In this document: piece by piece, positions 43,699 through 51,686 of the stretch
How the letters are laid out: each line of letters begins with the position of its first letter
Position numbering within the stretch: the first letter of the stretch is position 1
Assembly (NCBI RefSeq): GCF_002211765.1
Contig: NZ_CP022133.1
Span: forward strand, 496,001-560,000
Direction: 5' to 3'
Length of the DNA stretch: 64,000 nucleotides
Source of the DNA: Idiomarina piscisalsi
Lineage (GTDB): Bacteria > Pseudomonadota > Gammaproteobacteria > Enterobacterales > Alteromonadaceae
The notes under the pieces: generated by a model
What the model saw: the letters and a program-made list of their open reading frames with translations, nothing else
The model's database searches: none
What the model was told of the DNA's origin: nothing
Position numbers and translations under genes: made by a program

Positions 43699-44907
43699 CT
43701 ACAAGTGCTTTCCTCGCGCCGGTAAAAAGCTAATCGCCATGGTAGATAGCGCCAATAACAGCGTTGATATGATCAGGCAAGCAACCAGCCCCCATTGCTG
43801 ATACACCCAACCGGATAAAACCGTACCTAATAGGCGTCCGGCGGCATTGGCCATATAATAAAAACCAACGTCCAGCGACACCCCGTCAGCGCGTGAATAA
43901 GCCACAATTAAATAACTGTGCAGCGACGAATTGATGGCGAACAAAATACCGAATAGCCCTAAGCCAATAATAATGCTGTGGGCAATCGGTAAGTATTGCC
44001 AAAGTGCCAGAGCAAGCGCTAGCGGGCTCAGTGTCAGTAGGGCGTTCCATACCACCGCCTGAGCTTTGGGCACGTCCTGGCTACTTTTTGTGAATTTAGG
44101 CGCAACGCTTTGCACAAAGCCGTAGCCAATCACCCATAACGCCAAAAAGCTACCGATCTGCCAGTGATTCCAGTTGAGTTGACTGGCAAGAAATACAGGC
44201 AACGCAACCACAAACCAGACGTCACGAGCACCAAACAACAGAAAACGTGCGCCCGACAAAATATTAATAGGTCGGCTTTTGGATAAAATGTCTTTAAATT
44301 TCGGCTTAAACTTGGCCTTGCCGGACTCTTTTTTCAGGCAGATTAAACTGCCTGTCCAGACAACAGCGAGCATTATCGCCATAGCCAGTACCGCGCCTTG
44401 AAAACCAATTAAGGTAAGGAGAAACCCGCCCAGGAAAAAGCCAACGCCTTTTAAGGTGTTCTTCGATCCCGTCAGTATCGCTACCCACTTGTATAGCTGA
44501 CCCTGCTTGTCGTCCGGCACCAAGAGCTTAATGGTGCTTTTAGCGCTCATTTTATTCAGGTCTTTGGCAATACCGGATAGCGCCTGAGCCGCCATCACCC
44601 AAATAACAGTGAGCATCGAACTGGGCACCAGCAGCATGGCGAGTGCCACAATTTGTATGCCGAGCCCAATGTTCATGGTGCGATTGAGCCCCCAACGAGC
44701 CCCCAGCCAACCACCAAACAGGTTGGTGACTATGCCGAAAAACTCATAGAACAGGAACAACATGGCGACTTCCAGCGCACTGTAGCCCAACTGGTGGAAG
44801 TGCAGCACCACCAGCATACGCAGCGCGCCGTCAGTCAGAGTAAAAGCCCAGTAGTTGCCCGTAACAATTAAGTATTGGCGTATTGCCGGCGACAGCTGAC
44901 TCAGCAT
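43699..44907 (-). CDS. arsJ: Organoarsenical efflux MFS transporter ArsJ
   Basis: A 402-residue major-facilitator protein with about 12 membrane helices (WAFTLTDGALRMLVVLHF, LFGARDVWFVVALPVFLASQ). ArsJ proteins export 1-arseno-3-phosphoglycerate, the unstable product made by the partner GAPDH, which gives arsenate resistance. The gene begins at the last base of the GAPDH stop (one-base overlap) within the ars operon, which firmly supports the assignment. Last gene of the operon. Confidence 0.9.
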   Translation of the reverse strand: MLSQLSPAIRQYLIVTGNYWAFTLTDGALRMLVVLHFHQLGYSALEVAMLFLFYEFFGIVTNLFGGWLGARWGLNRTMNIGLGIQIVALAMLLVPSSMLTVIWVMAAQALSGIAKDLNKMSAKSTIKLLVPDDKQGQLYKWVAILTGSKNTLKGVGFFLGGFLLTLIGFQGAVLAMAIMLAVVWTGSLICLKKESGKAKFKPKFKDILSKSRPINILSGARFLLFGARDVWFVVALPVFLASQLNWNHWQIGSFLALWVIGYGFVQSVAPKFTKSSQDVPKAQAVVWNALLTLSPLALALALWQYLPIAHSIIIGLGLFGILFAINSSLHSYLIVAYSRADGVSLDVGFYYMANAAGRLLGTVLSGWVYQQWGLVACLIISTLLLALSTMAISFLPARGKHL

Positions 44908-45902
44908 TAACCGACCTTTTCGACCAGCTCAACCGAGCGGTTGGCATAACCCCACTCGTTGTCATACCAGGCGTAAATTTTTACGTGCGTACCGTTAATG
45001 ACTTTGGTGGACAGGGCATCGACAATGCTTGAGCGCGGATCAGTTTTGTAATCTATCGACACTAACGGGCGCTCTTCGTAACCCAGAATGCCTTTAAGTT
45101 CACCTTCTGCGGCTTCTTTCATCCAGTCGTTAACCTCTTCAACAGAAGTGGCTTTTTCCACTTCGAATACACAGTCGGTTAGGGACGCATTGGCAAGGGG
45201 GACTCGTACAGCGTGACCGTCAATTTTGTCTTTCAGCTCTGGGAAAATCTCCACAATAGCAGTAGCCGAACCGGTGGACGTCGGAATTAAACTCATGCCG
45301 CAGGCGCGGGCCCGACGTAAGTCTTTGTGCGGCGCGTCCAGAATGGTCTGCGTATTAGTTAAATCGTGAATCGTGGTAATAGACGCGTGCTTAATACCAA
45401 TTTTGTCTTGTAGTACTTTTACCACAGGCGCCAGACAGTTGGTGGTGCAGGAAGCTGCTGTAACTATCTGATGCTTTTCCGGGTTATAAAGGTGCTCATT
45501 AACGCCCATGACAATATTCAAAGCGCCGGGTTCTTTAACCGGAGCGGATACCACAACTCGCTTAACGCCCTGTGACAGATAGTCATTCAGAACCTTCACG
45601 GTTTTCATCTTGCCGGAGGCTTCCAGAACCACATCGCAACCACTCCAGTCATTGTCGGCAATGGTTTTGTGCTGAGAAAAAGCAATGCGTTCCCCACCAA
45701 TTTGAATCGCATTGTTCAGAGCTTCGGCCTCATAACCCCAGCGGCCATGCACCGAATCAAAATTCAGCAAGTGCGCAAAAGTAGCCGCATCGGCACCCGG
45801 ATCATTGACCTGAACAATCTCCAGCTCAGGGTTTTCCCATGCTACACGTAAAGCGAGACGGCCAATGCGACCCAAACCGTTAATTCCAACTTTAATTGTC
45901 AT
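44907..45902 (-). CDS. ArsJ-associated glyceraldehyde-3-phosphate dehydrogenase
   Basis: A 331-residue GAPDH with the NAD-binding start [15 protein letters not shown], the catalytic Cys in [13 protein letters not shown], and the C-terminal [16 protein letters not shown]. In arsenic operons such enzymes form 1-arseno-3-phosphoglycerate from glyceraldehyde 3-phosphate and arsenate, and ArsJ then exports it. The sequence differs from glycolytic GAPDH in several loops ([10 protein letters not shown] region), and the location between acr3 and arsJ is the main reason for the specialised call. The glycolytic function cannot be excluded. Confidence 0.9.
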   Translation of the reverse strand: MTIKVGINGLGRIGRLALRVAWENPELEIVQVNDPGADAATFAHLLNFDSVHGRWGYEAEALNNAIQIGGERIAFSQHKTIADNDWSGCDVVLEASGKMKTVKVLNDYLSQGVKRVVVSAPVKEPGALNIVMGVNEHLYNPEKHQIVTAASCTTNCLAPVVKVLQDKIGIKHASITTIHDLTNTQTILDAPHKDLRRARACGMSLIPTSTGSATAIVEIFPELKDKIDGHAVRVPLANASLTDCVFEVEKATSVEEVNDWMKEAAEGELKGILGYEERPLVSIDYKTDPRSSIVDALSTKVINGTHVKIYAWYDNEWGYANRSVELVEKVG

Positions 45903-45940
45903 AAAAGACTCCCCATTCTATATCTAAAGGGTTTTAGCGC

Positions 45941-46978
45941 TCATGATTTAAACCAGTGTTTCGTCTTATTCGCGAACCAGACTAAAGAGAGCATAACCGG
46001 CACTTCAACTAAGACACCAACAACCGTTGCTAACGCTGCACCCGACTGCAAACCAAATAATGAAATAGCCACCGCAACCGCCAGCTCAAAAAAGTTTGAT
46101 GTACCAATCAGGCAGGCCGGAGCCGCAATGCGGTGAGGGAGCTTTATCAGTAACGCAATAATAAACGTAATAGCAAAAATGCCGTAGGTTTGAATCAGCA
46201 GCGGCGTTGCTATCATGGCAATGTCTAACGGGCGTGTTAGTAGCACCTCGGCCTGAAAGCCGAATAGCAGCACCACTGTTAGCAGTAAGCCGACAATGGA
46301 CCAGGGCTTCATGCGCGTATCAAAGGCCTGCAGTGCGGAGTCGACATTTTGCTGTTGCGATGTTGCTCTGCCCTTTAGCCGCTGGCGCGTTAACAGCCCG
46401 GCAATAAGCGGTGCTACCACGTATAAGCCAACGCTGAGCAATAGGGTTTGCCAGGGCACAATGATGTCGGTAATACCTAAAAGCAGCGCAGCTATTGGTG
46501 CGAAGGCAAAAATCATAATGACGTCGTTGACCGACACCTGTACCAGGGTATAACTGGCATCGCCTTTGGTCAGTTGGCTCCAGATAAACACCATAGCTGT
46601 ACATGGTGCCACGCCCAGAAGAATGACCCCAGCCAGGTATTCGTTGGCGGTCTCGGGCTGAATGAAATCAGCAAATACGCCTTTGAAAAACAGCCAGCCG
46701 ACCAGTGCCATAGTAAAGGGTTTTACCAGCCAATTAATGACCACGGTAAGAATAAGCCCTTTCGGTTCCTTAGCAATTTGAGTAATCGACTCGAAGTTTA
46801 CCTGAACCATAACCGGGTAAATCATCAACCATATCAACACCGCGATAATCAGATTCACTTGAGCAAATTCAATGCCCGACAAGACTTCAAAGATTGACGG
46901 GAATAAGTTGCCCAGTAACGTACCGACAATAATCGCCAGTGCGACCCAAACCGATAAAAACCGTTCAAACACACCCAT
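45941..46978 (-). CDS. acr3: Arsenite efflux transporter ACR3
   Basis: A protein of about 345 residues with ten membrane helices. The ACR3 hallmarks are the Cys in [18 protein letters not shown] (the essential thiol in helix 4) and the Glu in [20 protein letters not shown] (helix 9). It extrudes arsenite, the product of ArsC. I chose the ATG at 46978 ([11 protein letters not shown]), preceded by AAGGA at an 8-base gap; an ATG three codons upstream lies too close to the same site. The gene overlaps the arsR 3' end by 14 bases. Confidence 0.92.
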   Translation of the reverse strand: MGVFERFLSVWVALAIIVGTLLGNLFPSIFEVLSGIEFAQVNLIIAVLIWLMIYPVMVQVNFESITQIAKEPKGLILTVVINWLVKPFTMALVGWLFFKGVFADFIQPETANEYLAGVILLGVAPCTAMVFIWSQLTKGDASYTLVQVSVNDVIMIFAFAPIAALLLGITDIIVPWQTLLLSVGLYVVAPLIAGLLTRQRLKGRATSQQQNVDSALQAFDTRMKPWSIVGLLLTVVLLFGFQAEVLLTRPLDIAMIATPLLIQTYGIFAITFIIALLIKLPHRIAAPACLIGTSNFFELAVAVAISLFGLQSGAALATVVGVLVEVPVMLSLVWFANKTKHWFKS

Positions 46979-47280
46979 TATCGACATCCTTGACTTGTTG
47001 AGGAATTAACGCTGCGTGATAAGCCGCAGTGGTTTTAATAATTGTTGCCATCCAGTCCTGCAGCGCGGGGTTAATGCGATAGTAAACCCAGCGCTGATCT
47101 TTGCGGTCAGCAAGCAACCCGTATTCGCGCAGTTGCGCCAAATGCCGCGACACTTTTGGTTGTGACATACCCGTCGCGTCCACGAATTGGCAAACACATA
47201 ACTCACCATGGTGTTGTAGCATTAAAATCATTTTCAGGCGTAGCGGATCAGACAGAATTTTGAAGAACTCATGGGGGCAT
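46965..47280 (-). pseudogene. arsR: ArsR-family arsenical repressor, start disrupted by a C5 frameshift
   Basis: From 47231 an intact 88-codon frame encodes the winged-helix ArsR core, with the arsenite-binding ELCVCQF and the recognition helix MSQPKVSRHLAQLREYG. Upstream, the same frame continues with clear ArsR sequence (EFFKILSDPLRLK) but has no ATG, GTG or TTG before an in-frame TGA. One base fewer in the five-C run (plus-strand G at 47273-47277) would give a perfect start MPHEFFKILSDPLRLKMILM at 47280. So either a real +1 insertion shortens the repressor or the assembly has a homopolymer error. It regulates the ars operon. Its 3' end overlaps acr3. Confidence 0.8.
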
Positions 47281-47704
47281 CAAAGAGCTGCGGTCGGTTA
47301 CTTTCCTTGCGTAAAATCAGCAACAGCATCTTTATACGCTCGCTTAATTCATGCGCCGTTTTCTTAAAAGCATCCGCTTTTTTGCTGGCAACAGGATCCG
47401 GGAAGTCCCAGGCAATGAAATGCTGGTCGCCACATAAAGTCTGGCACTCTGTGCGAGCGCGGTCACAGAGGCTTATCACATAATCGAAGCTATCAAGCTC
47501 AATGTCATCAAGCGCTTTCGAGCGAAGCCCCTCTGTCTCAACACCCAGAGCCTGCAACGCCGATAGCCCCTCCGGCTCCGGTTGTGTCGGCTCAGTACCT
47601 GCACTGGCTACCTCAAAGTCATCACCAGCAAACTGCCGAAAAATAGCCTCCGCCATCAAAGACCGCGCAGAATTCGCCGTACACAGAAACAAAACCTTCG
47701 TCAT
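47234..47704 (-). CDS. arsC: Arsenate reductase, thioredoxin-coupled (LMW-PTP type)
   Basis: A 156-residue enzyme of the low-molecular-weight phosphatase fold. The active loop is Cys8 in CTANSAR (C-x5-R), with further cysteines at 80, 87 and 91 (SLCDRARTECQTLC) for the thiol relay, and WDFPDP as the acid loop. It reduces arsenate to arsenite for ACR3 export. The last 11 residues (MSSSKFCLIRYA region) read through arsR in the wrong frame; if one C is removed at 47273-47277 the gene ends ...QLFDAP and overlaps the arsR start, as expected. First gene of the operon. Confidence 0.9.
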   Translation of the reverse strand: MTKVLFLCTANSARSLMAEAIFRQFAGDDFEVASAGTEPTQPEPEGLSALQALGVETEGLRSKALDDIELDSFDYVISLCDRARTECQTLCGDQHFIAWDFPDPVASKKADAFKKTAHELSERIKMLLLILRKESNRPQLFDAPMSSSKFCLIRYA

Positions 47705-47715
47705 CAGGTAACACC

Positions 47716-47755
47716 ATATATTCGATAATTCATATATATGCTATCCCGAATATAT
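47716..47755. promoter_or_regulatory. Inverted repeat at the ars operon promoter (candidate ArsR operator)
   Basis: ATATATTCG (47716-47724) and CGAATATAT (47747-47755) are a perfect nine-base inverted repeat separated by 22 bases of AT-rich sequence (TATATATG within). They lie 12-51 bases upstream of the arsC start, where the core promoter must be. ArsR dimers typically bind such AT-rich dyads containing ATTCG-like half sites, but no direct match to a published operator was attempted. Confidence 0.5.
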
Positions 47756-47782
47756 TGGCCGCGCAATAGCCAAGCTGGGAGG

Positions 47783-47939
47783 AGGCCGGTTGTCACTTGT
47801 TTCGCTTGAGCATTGAACCTCCTGTGGCGGAGACGCTACGAGTTTATCCATGAACGCTTGACGAAGGCCATCCTTGGCCTTCGACACTCCGACACAGGAG
47901 GTTCAACACTCGTAACGCTTACAAGTGAGCAACCGGCCT
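47783..47939 (+). repeat. Large inverted-repeat element, copy 2
   Basis: Arms at about 47783-47831 and 47887-47939 pair over roughly 50 bases with interruptions (GGCCGGTTG/CAACCGGCC with a one-base bulge, CACTTGT/ACAAGTG, TTGAACCTCCTGTG/CACAGGAGGTTCAA). The core has hairpin I (47842-47855, GTTTATCCATGAAC), linker GCTTGA, and hairpin II (47862-47883). The core differs from copy 1 at only a few bases (C to T at hairpin I, A to T in hairpin II), yet the outer stem sequence is different. Lies between arsC and the zinc peptidase gene. Confidence 0.8.
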
Positions 47940-47956
47940 TATCTACCATTGGTCGT

Positions 47957-48116
47957 GAGGGGGCTGAACCATGAGTGCGCCCAACGGTTACAGGAGCTAC
48001 TGAGGAGGTGAGCAGCGCCATGGATGGCGCTGCTCAAGCCCTACAGGGATGTATTCACGGGCGTCCTCCACAGTAGCTCCTGTAACCTCAGCGCTCGTGG
48101 TTTCAGCCCCACCCTC
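47957..48116 (-). repeat. Large inverted-repeat element, copy 3 (opposite orientation)
   Basis: Arms at about 47957-48008 and 48063-48116 pair as GGGGCTGAA/TTCAGCCCC and GGTTACAGGAGCTACTG/CAGTAGCTCCTGTAACC. On the minus strand the core contains hairpin I (48042-48053, TACA-loop-TGTA), the same GCTTGA linker, and hairpin II (48010-48035, a 12-bp stem GAGCAGCGCCAT/ATGGCGCTGCTC). The same GTGGAG and ACGC boundary is seen as in copies 1 and 2. It begins just after the stop of the zinc peptidase gene. Together with copy 2 it fills most of the 416-base gap 47705-48120. Confidence 0.75.
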
Positions 48117-48120
48117 GCAG

Positions 48121-49782
48121 CTAAAGCCCGAGGACGTCTTTGCCTTGTTTGAAGGTGACGTCAACCGGGATGCCGGCGTCGGCGAGTTTGTCGAGGTCGG
48201 CTTTGAGCTGCGGGCTGACAACGCCTAAGGTTGCAACCAGTTCAGCCACACCGTTGTAGTCGCCGTCGCCTTGCAGGGTCAGAATTTTTTCTGAAAGGCT
48301 GTTCATGGCGGCACGCATTTTGTCCATGTCAATGGCGTACTGGCCTTGTGCATTGCGTTTGAAAGCGCCTTCATCGGCGAAATAGTTGAATCGAATCATA
48401 TTGGCTTTGCCGTGAGCGCTAGATGCGCCAAAACGCACTGAACGGAAAATACTGGCCATAAAGGTGGTGTAATAATCTTCCAGTTCGCCTTCGGCTAAAA
48501 CGCCTTGTTCAAATAGCTGAGTCACCATGTAAAGGCCGAGAATATCTGCTTTGCCTTCTTCTAGCGCAGAAGCATGTTCTTTCAACGCCGAACGCACGGT
48601 ACCTTTATCATTTAGCGTGTTTTTAATGCCCAGACCATGAGCCACTTCGTGGAACATGGTATTGGCAAAGAAGGCATTAAACGTAATGTTCTCGCGCTGT
48701 TCTGGCACAATCAGCTGTTCGGCAATAGGAACCAGAATTTTATCGAATTTAGCCTGCATGGCGTTTTTGAGCTGTAAGCGGCGGGTGCCTTTTTCCAGCT
48801 GAACTTCTTCGTCGTTAGGCAGGTTTATCGCAATCGTCTTGCTACCCGCATTAGAGTGCCCGGCGTAGTAAACCGCATCGTAAGCATTTAGCTGGGCATT
48901 AGCGCCCGGCATTTCCGCTTTGTAAGCGTCTTCAACCGGCAAGCCGCGTTGTAATTCAGGCAAGTACTCGGCGTATTTTGCTAAGCGATCACTCCAGGCT
49001 TTGTCTTTAATCAAAACATAAGACTCAAATGCCGTTTTGTAGCCGTACAAGTGATCTTCGTAGTTCTCAATAGGACCAATAACCACATCAATCTCGTTGT
49101 CGGTCATGTCCATCCACGCCATATCAGACGGTTGGTATTCATTACTTAAAAACGCATCGGCACGTAAGCGCAGGTATTCGGCGAAGTCTTTACTTTCCGC
49201 GAGATCCGCCGCCTGGCGCAGTAACTCAGCTGCCTCGGTCAGTGACTCATTGAACGCTTCAGAGTAAGGAACCGTCATTAAGTCGCCGTTTTCATCACGG
49301 CGTAATAACGTGTAAAGACTGTCTTTGTTGGCTAAATCAGCGTTCTCAAACTCAACTTTGGTCATATCCTCCGGGTAGAAGTTGGCGCCGGCAGGCTTGT
49401 CGTCAAAGCCCGTTAAAAAAGGTTGATTGTTGTTAAGGCGATCCCACGGACCGTAGTTTATCACCGTGAACTCTTTAGCGCGTTCTTCTACCTTTGTCAG
49501 CAGCTTCTCTTTGTTTCCCGGGAATGCCTGCTGCCAAAATAGCTCGTCCATTATTTTTGACGCATCAATCAGTAAGCCGATCATTTTTTTCTGGTCGCTG
49601 GATAAATGCGACAGGTCACTGGTCAATTCATACGGCGTGTAAATATCGAGCCGGTGCTCTTTTCCTTCAATCAATTGGTAGCTTTTTGGAGCCGCGCTTT
49701 GGGTATCTTCAGTTGTTGATTGTTGACCGCAGGCGGCTATAGCAAGCGCTAACGGGGCAATAAAAAAGGCTGATTTTTTCAT
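48121..49782 (-). CDS. Zinc metallopeptidase-like lipoprotein (M49/DPP III-like)
   Basis: A 553-residue protein with a lipoprotein signal peptide. The lipobox is IAAC, with Cys18 as the acylated residue, so it should be anchored to a membrane facing the periplasm. The zinc-binding helix is FHEVAHGLG (HExxH), and the third ligand and second glutamate are in ALEEGKADILGLY, a pattern related to dipeptidyl-peptidase III (HExxGH plus EExRAD). The one-residue-shorter HExxH helix means it is a DPP III-like relative, not a classic one. It probably degrades peptides in the envelope. Copy 3 of the repeat element abuts its stop. Confidence 0.78.
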   Translation of the reverse strand: MKKSAFFIAPLALAIAACGQQSTTEDTQSAAPKSYQLIEGKEHRLDIYTPYELTSDLSHLSSDQKKMIGLLIDASKIMDELFWQQAFPGNKEKLLTKVEERAKEFTVINYGPWDRLNNNQPFLTGFDDKPAGANFYPEDMTKVEFENADLANKDSLYTLLRRDENGDLMTVPYSEAFNESLTEAAELLRQAADLAESKDFAEYLRLRADAFLSNEYQPSDMAWMDMTDNEIDVVIGPIENYEDHLYGYKTAFESYVLIKDKAWSDRLAKYAEYLPELQRGLPVEDAYKAEMPGANAQLNAYDAVYYAGHSNAGSKTIAINLPNDEEVQLEKGTRRLQLKNAMQAKFDKILVPIAEQLIVPEQRENITFNAFFANTMFHEVAHGLGIKNTLNDKGTVRSALKEHASALEEGKADILGLYMVTQLFEQGVLAEGELEDYYTTFMASIFRSVRFGASSAHGKANMIRFNYFADEGAFKRNAQGQYAIDMDKMRAAMNSLSEKILTLQGDGDYNGVAELVATLGVVSPQLKADLDKLADAGIPVDVTFKQGKDVLGL

Positions 49783-49880
49783 AATGATACTTTTGTCAAA
49801 TTGAGTTGTTGGAAAGTTCTGTTAATCTACTGCTATGCCTGATTAGAAGCAATAGAATAACCATAAAAAAGGATCTCTCA

Positions 49881-50729
49881 ATGGCATCGCAGAATGCGCT
49901 TTATTTACTCATTGATGAACGGTTACAGCGTGACGAACTAACGTTGCCCGGTTTGCCGAAAACGGCTGAGCAAGTGCGTAACGCAACACTTGATCCTGAT
50001 TGCAACTTGCACGATTTGGCGCACATCATTCAACAAGATGCCGTATTGTCGGCTCGATTAATACGTCTGGCAAACAGTGCTTATCTGGGGGGCCGCAATA
50101 AAGCTGAAAGCCTGATGCAGGCGCTAACACGTATAGGTATGCGTCGAATTCGCACCTTGGCTTTTGCAATGGCCATGGAGCAGGTATTTGAGCCCGGCAA
50201 CGACATTGTGAAGATGTTCTCAGAACAATATATCAAAGAGAGCAGAGAAATTGCCGCTGCATCGGTGGTTATCACGAAAGATCTTCAGCGCAGAGGAATA
50301 GGACACCGGTTACACCAGGATGTTTCTTTGCTGGCAGGGATGGTATCCAGAATTGGCGTGACGCCTATTTTAAGAATGGCCAGTGAGTTTGAGGACAGTT
50401 TTGCCAATCCAACGTTTATTAACGAATGCATTTCACAGTTAAGTTCACCGCTGGGTACTAACATTTTGAAATACTGGCAATTCACACCAAATTTAGTGCA
50501 GGTACCGTTACATTTTAATAAAGGGCGCATGAATCTGGATGACGCTATTACCGTGAATTATTGCGATATTGTGCATTTAGCCAGTCTATTAACAGGCAAT
50601 AACGCCAGTAAAAGACACAATGTTACCGTGGTGGAGTATGAATTACGGGGGATTATTGAACGAGAGGATTTCTGGCAGCAAGACTCAACTCAAGAGTCTT
50701 ACCACCAGGTATTGGATTTATTTGGCTAA
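49881..50729 (+). CDS. HDOD domain protein
   Basis: A 282-residue protein with an HDOD domain (about residues 20-210). It starts with LPGLPKTAEQVRNATLDPDC, continues IIQQDAVLSARLIRLANSAYL and MQALTRIGMRRIRTLAFAM, and ends with the usual helix pattern. HDOD proteins are signalling proteins with an inactive HD-like fold, often linked to chemotaxis or c-di-GMP control. The start at 49881 (MASQNALYLL) has AAGGA 7 bases upstream; the frame is open 25 codons farther but that stretch is not conserved. Its 3' end faces rdgC with a 6-base gap. Confidence 0.82.
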   Translation: MASQNALYLLIDERLQRDELTLPGLPKTAEQVRNATLDPDCNLHDLAHIIQQDAVLSARLIRLANSAYLGGRNKAESLMQALTRIGMRRIRTLAFAMAMEQVFEPGNDIVKMFSEQYIKESREIAAASVVITKDLQRRGIGHRLHQDVSLLAGMVSRIGVTPILRMASEFEDSFANPTFINECISQLSSPLGTNILKYWQFTPNLVQVPLHFNKGRMNLDDAITVNYCDIVHLASLLTGNNASKRHNVTVVEYELRGIIEREDFWQQDSTQESYHQVLDLFG

Positions 50730-50735
50730 TCCAGG

Positions 50736-51626
50736 TTATGCGAACGCTTTTTTTAAATCATCGAATAACTGACCGGCTTCGCCACTAATTAAAGCGAAGT
50801 CGGCATCGATCTTCTCTTCTGGTGTCGGATCAACTAAATCGTCTTTCGCGTCTAACAACACGTCGGTCGGCTTGACGCGTTTCAGCGCCATATCGGACTC
50901 AATAATGAACTCGAGATTTTCCTGCCACACCAAACCTAACCGAGTCACTTGCTTACCGGCAGTTAAATGAGCTTGAATGTCGTCACGAGTCAGGTCTTCT
51001 TGTTTGCAACGAATGATGCCACCGTCGGCCTGGGGTGAACGCAGCTCCGCTTCGTCGCCCAGTTCAAAAGGTGCAGGAATCTCTTGTTTTTGTAACCAGT
51101 CGGTCAAGTACACTTCAACGGCTTCAGACGGGCTCAAAGGTCTGACGGGTAAAGAGCCCACCGAGCCACGCAATAAACCGAGGAAGTCTTCTGCTTTATT
51201 CGCCGCCGACTCGTCAACCGCTATAAATTGACGGTCTAAATCGATGTAGCCCCAGCTTAAGCGAAAACGACTAAATGCTTGTGGTAATAACTGATGAATT
51301 AAGTCTTCTTTTAAGTTTTGTTTTTCTTTGCGCGGCACAGAGCGGCCTTCGGCTTCACTAATCTGACGGACTTTTTCATCGAGTTGTGCGTTGACGACCG
51401 TGCTGGGCAATACTTTCTCTTCACGCTTGGCACATAGAAGCCAACAGTTACCGACGCTGTGGGTTAACGTATCGTTGTCCGGGCCAAAAGGGGAGAACCA
51501 GCCAAAACTGCTTTGTTCAGTTCGCGAACATGGGTGAAATGTATGTTCAGATAGCTGCTCTGCAAAATCATCGGGTAATGAAAAAGTCTCACTGAAATGG
51601 TAAAAGCGAAGGTTTTTAAACCACAT
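50736..51626 (-). CDS. rdgC: Recombination-associated protein RdgC
   Basis: A 296-residue DNA-binding ring protein that modulates RecA activity. It matches RdgC throughout: start MWFKNLRFYHFS, GWFSPFG, KREEKVLPSTVVN, FSRFRLSWGYIDLDRQFIAVD and FELGDEAELRSPQADGGIIR. The length agrees with the family (about 300). The gene lies convergent to the HDOD gene and is followed in reverse direction by an orphan kinase gene. Confidence 0.96.
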   Translation of the reverse strand: MWFKNLRFYHFSETFSLPDDFAEQLSEHTFHPCSRTEQSSFGWFSPFGPDNDTLTHSVGNCWLLCAKREEKVLPSTVVNAQLDEKVRQISEAEGRSVPRKEKQNLKEDLIHQLLPQAFSRFRLSWGYIDLDRQFIAVDESAANKAEDFLGLLRGSVGSLPVRPLSPSEAVEVYLTDWLQKQEIPAPFELGDEAELRSPQADGGIIRCKQEDLTRDDIQAHLTAGKQVTRLGLVWQENLEFIIESDMALKRVKPTDVLLDAKDDLVDPTPEEKIDADFALISGEAGQLFDDLKKAFA

Positions 51627-51686
51627 AAATTAGGGTTCCTGTCCGGCATTAGAAACCCTGAATTGTATCGACTAACAACGTTGCTG

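Noticed and set aside
46965..47231. arsR starting at the ATG at 47231
   Set aside because: Kept as the minimal intact frame, but the true start appears to be 47280, because the family sequence continues upstream and is only blocked by one extra C.
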